Assembly: GCA_905221605.1 (NCBI GenBank) | Contig: CAJNDS010001037.1 | Location: 1 to 39,887, forward strand | Origin: Symbiodinium natans | Taxonomy: Eukaryota; Sar; Dinophyceae; Suessiales; Symbiodiniaceae | Length of the DNA stretch: 39,887 nt | Direction: 5' to 3' | The notes under the pieces: model-generated | Database searches by the model: none | What the model saw: the letters and a program-made list of their open reading frames with translations, nothing else | Told to the model about the DNA's origin: nothing | Program-made: the position numbers and the translations under genes | Part shown: in pieces, positions 20,401-26,400 of the stretch | Numbering within the stretch: position 1 is the first letter of the stretch | Layout: each line of letters begins with the position of its first letter

Positions 20401-23400
20401 CAGAGTATGTGTCAGTAGAGCTGTGCGAACACCAAAAGCATGACACATTTTCCGCAGAATATGTGTCACTAGAGTTGTGTTAACACCATAAACATGACAC
20501 ATTTTCTGCAGAATATGTGTCGCCAGAGTTGTGTTAACACTAAAAACCATGACACATGTTCCGCGGAATCTGTGTCACCCTCCCCTCTACTCAAAGAGCC
20601 CCTACTCCCCTGCCTCTCCTGCTTTTGCCCTCTCCTAACCTCCTCTCAAAACCTGTCTATCTCTATCTCCATCTCTATCTATCTATCTATATATATATAT
20701 ATATATATATTCTATATATACATCTTGCGTATGAAATTTTTTAAAGGGCTCCAGCGTAGCCCTAACTATATTTCTCTATGTATCTGCCATCTTTATATCT
20801 TGTTCATCCTTTTTAAAGGGCCCTAGTTCCTACACCCTATCCCCTGCCCATTTACAGGGCTCCCCTAGCCCCCTACCCCCTACGCCACCCCGTATCCCTT
20901 CCCCCGACCCCCTACCCAACCTGCCCCCTCTATGTCTCTATCTCTAGCCATGTATCTCTATCCATCTATATCTATCAATATGTCTGCCATCTATGTCTTG
21001 TTTATTTATCTTATCTTATCATGTAAAGGGCTCCAACGCAGCCCACGCTCCCACGGCTCCTTCCGTTTTTATTGTTCGCACCTACTTCGTACCCCTTTTC
21101 GACTTCCTTCCCCTTTCCCCCTACCCACTACCCTGCCCCCTGTGTATTTCTATCTTTACCTCTCCATCTCGATCTCTATCTCTATCTATTTATATCTATC
21201 TAAATATCTGCCCTCCATGTATCTTATTTGTTTTATTTTTGAAAGGGCTCCAACGCAGCCCTATGCCGCCGCCCTCACTGCCCACACCTCCCCCAGGCCC
21301 CTGCCCCCCCTCCTCTCATGCCTTTGCCCTCTCCTAATCTCCTGCCCTTTGCCCTCTCAAAACCTGCCCCCTTTCAGGGAGCCCCTCAGGGAAGCCCCCT
21401 GCGAAAACTGCAGGCAACCTGGTGGATATTGAAAGAAGCAGATTCACAGAAGGAGGGAAGGAGAACGACAGACACGGAGCAAGAGATAGAGAAACAGAAG
21501 CAGGAGAGAGAAGGAATTGTTCTCTCCAAGCTGTTTTCAGAGTGACCCCAAAGACCGGGGTGGGCGCGAGTTCGCCCCCTGCCACTCGAAAACCTCCCTT
21601 TCTTGGAAACAAAAAACAGGCAGGAACCTCTTCTTTCAAAGAACCCGTGTCAGAAGAAAAAAAGGATACTGCGATAGCCCCTCATTCGTATTTTAATTCC
21701 TCCCAAATGCTTTCGGCTTTTTCTTGATAGATGAGTGGGTCCGTTCTGTCCTTTTGAAGTGAGAGAGTTTATTTTCTTAGAATGAGCCCTTCCGTATATT
21801 CTTAATCAGAGGTAGCCCTGCCTATGAATACAGATGAGGGCGTTGTCCTGAAAGGCTCTCCTGTTCTAAGGAACACCATGAACGATAGAACCCTTCATTT
21901 GAAAAGGAATCCAAGAGTCCATCCAGCATTTCAATAGATGACAGGATTTCGCTGTTCTCAGGAATGCTATTGTCTTTAAGAAGCTCTCTTTTTCCTTCCT
22001 TTCGTTCTCACTCTTCGTGCGCTCGCTTTCTGCACGCTCCCTTTCTTGTGTCCCTTCTGCGGCCCTTTCTTCCTCTGTTCATTTTGTCATTGGGGGGATA
22101 GCAGAAGGGCAAGGTTAAGCAAGGAGAATGAAGGGAATGATCTGATGGAAGGAGGACTTCTCCTGCTCCTTGTAACTACCTGGTTACCTTCCACACTTCT
22201 CAACATGTCTCTGTGATCTTTTCTCTGGTTTTTCTTCTTAGCAAGGTGGGGAAAGTGTCCTCCTCTCACACCCCTCTTTCACTCTTGGAGGCCCCTGGGA
22301 GACGCTCTCTGAAGGCCGCCGAGAAAATCTTGGGGCAGGCTTGGAGGGGTTTGGGGTGCGTGGAAAGAAGCAGCGCAGGGCCATGTCCAGAACAGGACCC
22401 GTCCTTTGTACAGGTTCTGCCTCGTAAAGTCAGAAAGGATGAGCAATGAACAGAAACACCGGGGGCACCGGAGTGAGAGACATGGACACAGATAGCGAAG
22501 CAAAGAGAAGGAGACAGTAATCAGGGAGAAGAGGAAGAAGGAAGACAGTGGAAGAGCGACAGATAGGGAAACAGGGCGAAGGAAACAGAAACAATGAAGA
22601 AGAGGAAGGAGGAAGCGATGGTGAAAAGAAGGCCGCTTGGAGAACAAAAAGAGGTCAGGGAAGATCAAGAAGAAACGAGAATAGGTAGGGCAGGACACTT
22701 GTTTTTGTTATCCACTGTTCCTTTTCCTTAGCCCTTACACTTATTACCCGAGCATCGCTCATTCCTTTCTTCCACGGTCTTTGTCCTTCATTTCTTCTCT
22801 CCATCTCTCTATCCTCTCTCTAGCTCTCCTTCCTTTCTTTTCCCAGGTTCGTTCTCCTCTTTTCTCCGCTCTCCCTTTTCTCGTGTCCATTCCATGACAC
22901 TTTCCTCCTCTGTTCCTTGTGTCATTAAGTAGGGGGATAGAACAAGGGCAAGGTTAAGCAAGAATGAAGGGAATGAGAAGATGGAAGGAGGACTTCTCCT
23001 GCTCCTTCTAAGTACCTTCCACGCCGCTCTACATGTCTCTGTGTTCGTTTCTCTTGTTTCTCTTCTTAGCAATGTGGGGAAAGGGTCCTCCTCTGACACC
23101 TCTCCTTCACTCTTGGACGCCCGTGAAAGCCACCTGAAACTCTTGGGGGAGGCTCAGAAGAGGGGTCTGGAGTGTGTGGAAAGAGGCAGCGCAGGACCAT
23201 GTCCAGAGCAGGACCCATCGTTTGTACAGGGTCTGCCTCGTAAAGTCAGAAAGGATGAGCAACATCGGGGGGCTCCGGAGTGAAAGAGATGGAGACAGGT
23301 AGCGAAGCACAGAGAAGGAGACAGTAATCAGGGAGAAGAAGAAGAAGGAAGACAGTGGAAGAGCGACAGATAGGGAAACAGGGCGAGGAAACAGAAACAA

Positions 23401-26400
23401 TGAAGAAGAGGAAGGAGGAAGCGACGGTGAAAAGAGGGCCGCTTGGAGAACAAAAAGAGGTCAGAGAAGATCGAGAAGAAACGAGAATAGGTAGGGCAAG
23501 GCACTTGTTTTTTTCAAGCATCGCTCACTCCTTTCTTCCACGGTCTTTGTCCTTCATTTCTTCTCTCCATCTCTCTATCCTCTCTCTAGCTCTCCTTCCT
23601 TTCTTGTTCCATGTTCGTGCTCCTCCTTTCTCCGCGCTCCCATTTCTCCTGTCCATTCCATGACACTTTCCTCCTCTGTTCCTTTTGTCATTAAGTAGGG
23701 GGATAGAACAAGGGCAAGGTTAAGCAAGGAGAATGAAGGGAATGATAAGATCGAAGGAGGACTTCTCCTGCTCCTTGTAACTACCTTGCGTGCCACTCTA
23801 CATGTCTCAGTGTTCTTTTCTTTTGCTTTGCTTCTTAGCAATGTGGGGAAAAGGTCCTCTTCTCACACCTCTCCTTCACTCTTGGACGCCCCTCAAGGCC
23901 GCCTGAAACTCTTGGGGGAGGCTCAGAAGAGGGGTTTGGAGTGTGTGGAAAGAAGCAGCGCAGGGCCATGTCCAGAACAAGACCCATCGTTGGTACAGGG
24001 TCTGCCTCGTAAAGTCAGAAAGGATGAGCAATGAACAGAAAACACCGGGGGGCACCGGAGTGAAAGAGATGGAGACAGATAGAGTCAGATAGAGAAGCAA
24101 AGAGAAGGAGACAGTAATCAGGGAGAAGAGGAAGAAAGAAGACAGCGGAGGAGCGACAGATAGGAGACAGGGTGAAGGAAACAGAAGCAATGAGGAAGGG
24201 GAAGGAGGAAGCGATGGTGAAAAGAGGGCCGCTTGGAGAACAAAAAGAGGTCAGAGAAGATCAAGAGGAAACGAGAATAGGTAGGGCAGGACACTTGCTT
24301 TTGTTATCCACTGTTCCTTTTCCTTAGCCCTTACACTTATTACCCGAGCATCGCTCATTCCTTTCCACGGTCTTTGTCCTTCTTTTCTCCTCTCCGTCTA
24401 TCTATCCTCTCTCTAGCTCTCCTTCCTTTCTTTTCCCATGTTCGCTCTCCTCCTTTCTCTGCTCTCCTTTTTCTCGTGTCCTTTCCATGACCCTTTCCTC
24501 CTCTGTTCCGTTTGTCATTAAGTAGGCGGATAGAACAAGGGGCACGCATGGCTAAGCAAGGAGAACGAAGGGAATGATGAGATGGAAGGAGGACTTCTCC
24601 TGCTCCTTCTTCTAACTACCTTTGTCTTTGTGCTCCTTTCTCTTGTTCCCCACCCTCGATGTGGGGTTGTTAGATCTTAAGCGCAACTCTTCTCCTCGCC
24701 CAGAACTCTTCTCCTCGCCCGGGAGTGCCCAACCGCAAAGTGTTTCTGGAGTGCCCAACCCAGACCTGGAACGCCCAACCCCAGTGTCCCTGGAGAGTCT
24801 CCCTGGAGTGCCCAGCCCCACTGTGTTTGGAGCGCCCAGCCCCAGAGTCTGTCTGGTGCGCCCAACCCCAGAGTCTCCCTGGGGCTGGAGTGCCCAGCCC
24901 CAGAGTGTCCCTGGAGTGCCCAACCCCAGAGTATCTCTACGCAGAGAGGGTTTGGATGTTAAAAGCAAAATAATTTTCTTCTTAGCAATGTGGGCAGCGC
25001 AGGACCAGGTCCAGAACAGGACCCATCTGCATGGAAAACGATGAGCAATGCATAGAAAACACCGGGGGCTCCGGAGTGAAAGAGATGGAGATGGTAATCG
25101 TGAAGAAGAGGAAGAAGGAAGACAGTGGAAGAGCGACATATAGGGAAACAGGGTGAAGGACACAGAAACAATGAAGAAGAGGAAGGAGGAAGCGACGGTG
25201 AAAAGAGGGCCGCTTGGATAACAAAAGGGGGGCAGAGAAGATCAAGAAGAAAAGGGTACAGGTAGGGCAGGGCACTTTTTTTCAAGCATCGCTCACTCCT
25301 TTCTTCCACGGTCTTTGTCCTTCATTTCTCCTCTTTATCTCTCCATCCTCTCTCTAGCTCTCCTTCCTTTCTTGTTCCATGTTCGTTCTCGTCCTTTCTC
25401 CGCTCTCCCTTTTCTCGTGTCCATTACATGACCCTTTCCTCCTCGGTTCCTTTTGTCATTAAGTAGGGGGATAGAACAAGGGCAAGGTTAAGCAAGGAGA
25501 ATGAAGGGAATGATAAGATCGAAGGAGAACTTCTCCTGCTCCTTGTAACTACCTTGCACAGCTCTCTGCATGTCTCTGTGTTCTTTTCTCTTGTTTTCTT
25601 CTTAGCAATGTGGGGAAAGGGTCCTCCTCTGACACCTCTCCTTCACTCGTGGAGGCCCCTTGGGGGGGAGAAGGCGTGTGAAATTTTGTGGAGGCTCAGA
25701 GGTGTTTGGAGTGTGTGGAAAGAGGCAGCGCAGGACCATGCCCAGAACAGGACCCATCGTTTGCACAGGGTCTGCCTCGTAAGAATGAGCAATGAACAGA
25801 AAACACAGGGCGGCGCCGGAGTGAGAGAGATGGAGACAGATAGAGAAGCAAAGAGAAGGAGACAGTAATCAGGGAGAAGAGGAAGAAGGAAGGCAGCGGA
25901 AGAGCGACAGATAGGGAAACAGGGTGAAGGAAACAGAAACAATGAAGAAGAGGAAGGAGGAAGCGATGGTGAAACAGGATTGCTTGGAGAACAAAAAGGA
26001 GACGGAGAAATCAAGAAGAAACGAGCAGAGGTAGGGCAGGACACTTGTTTTTGTTATCCACTGTTCCTTTTCCTCGCCCTTACGCTTAATTTCCGAGCAT
26101 CGCTCACTCCTTTCTTCCACGGTCTTTGTCCTTCAGTTCTCCTCTCCGTCTATCTATCCTCTCTCTAGCTCTCCTTCCTTTCTTTTCCCATGTTCGCTCT
26201 CCTCCTTTCTCTGCTCTCCTTTTTCTCGTGTCCATCCCACGAGCCTTTCCTCCTCTGTTCCTATTAAGTAGGGGGATAGAACAAGGGCGAATGAAGGGAA
26301 TGATGAGATGGAAGGAGGGCTTCCCCTGCCCCTTCTAACTACCTTCGACAGCTCTCTACATGTCTCTGTGTTCTTTTCTCTTGTTTTTCTTCTTAGCAAT

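Noticed and set aside
17552-20550. Proteins with repeated MCHVFGVNTT / MTHFPQNMCH units
   Set aside because: The 54-bp minisatellite is a multiple of three, so open frames appear on both strands; the palindromic unit explains them.
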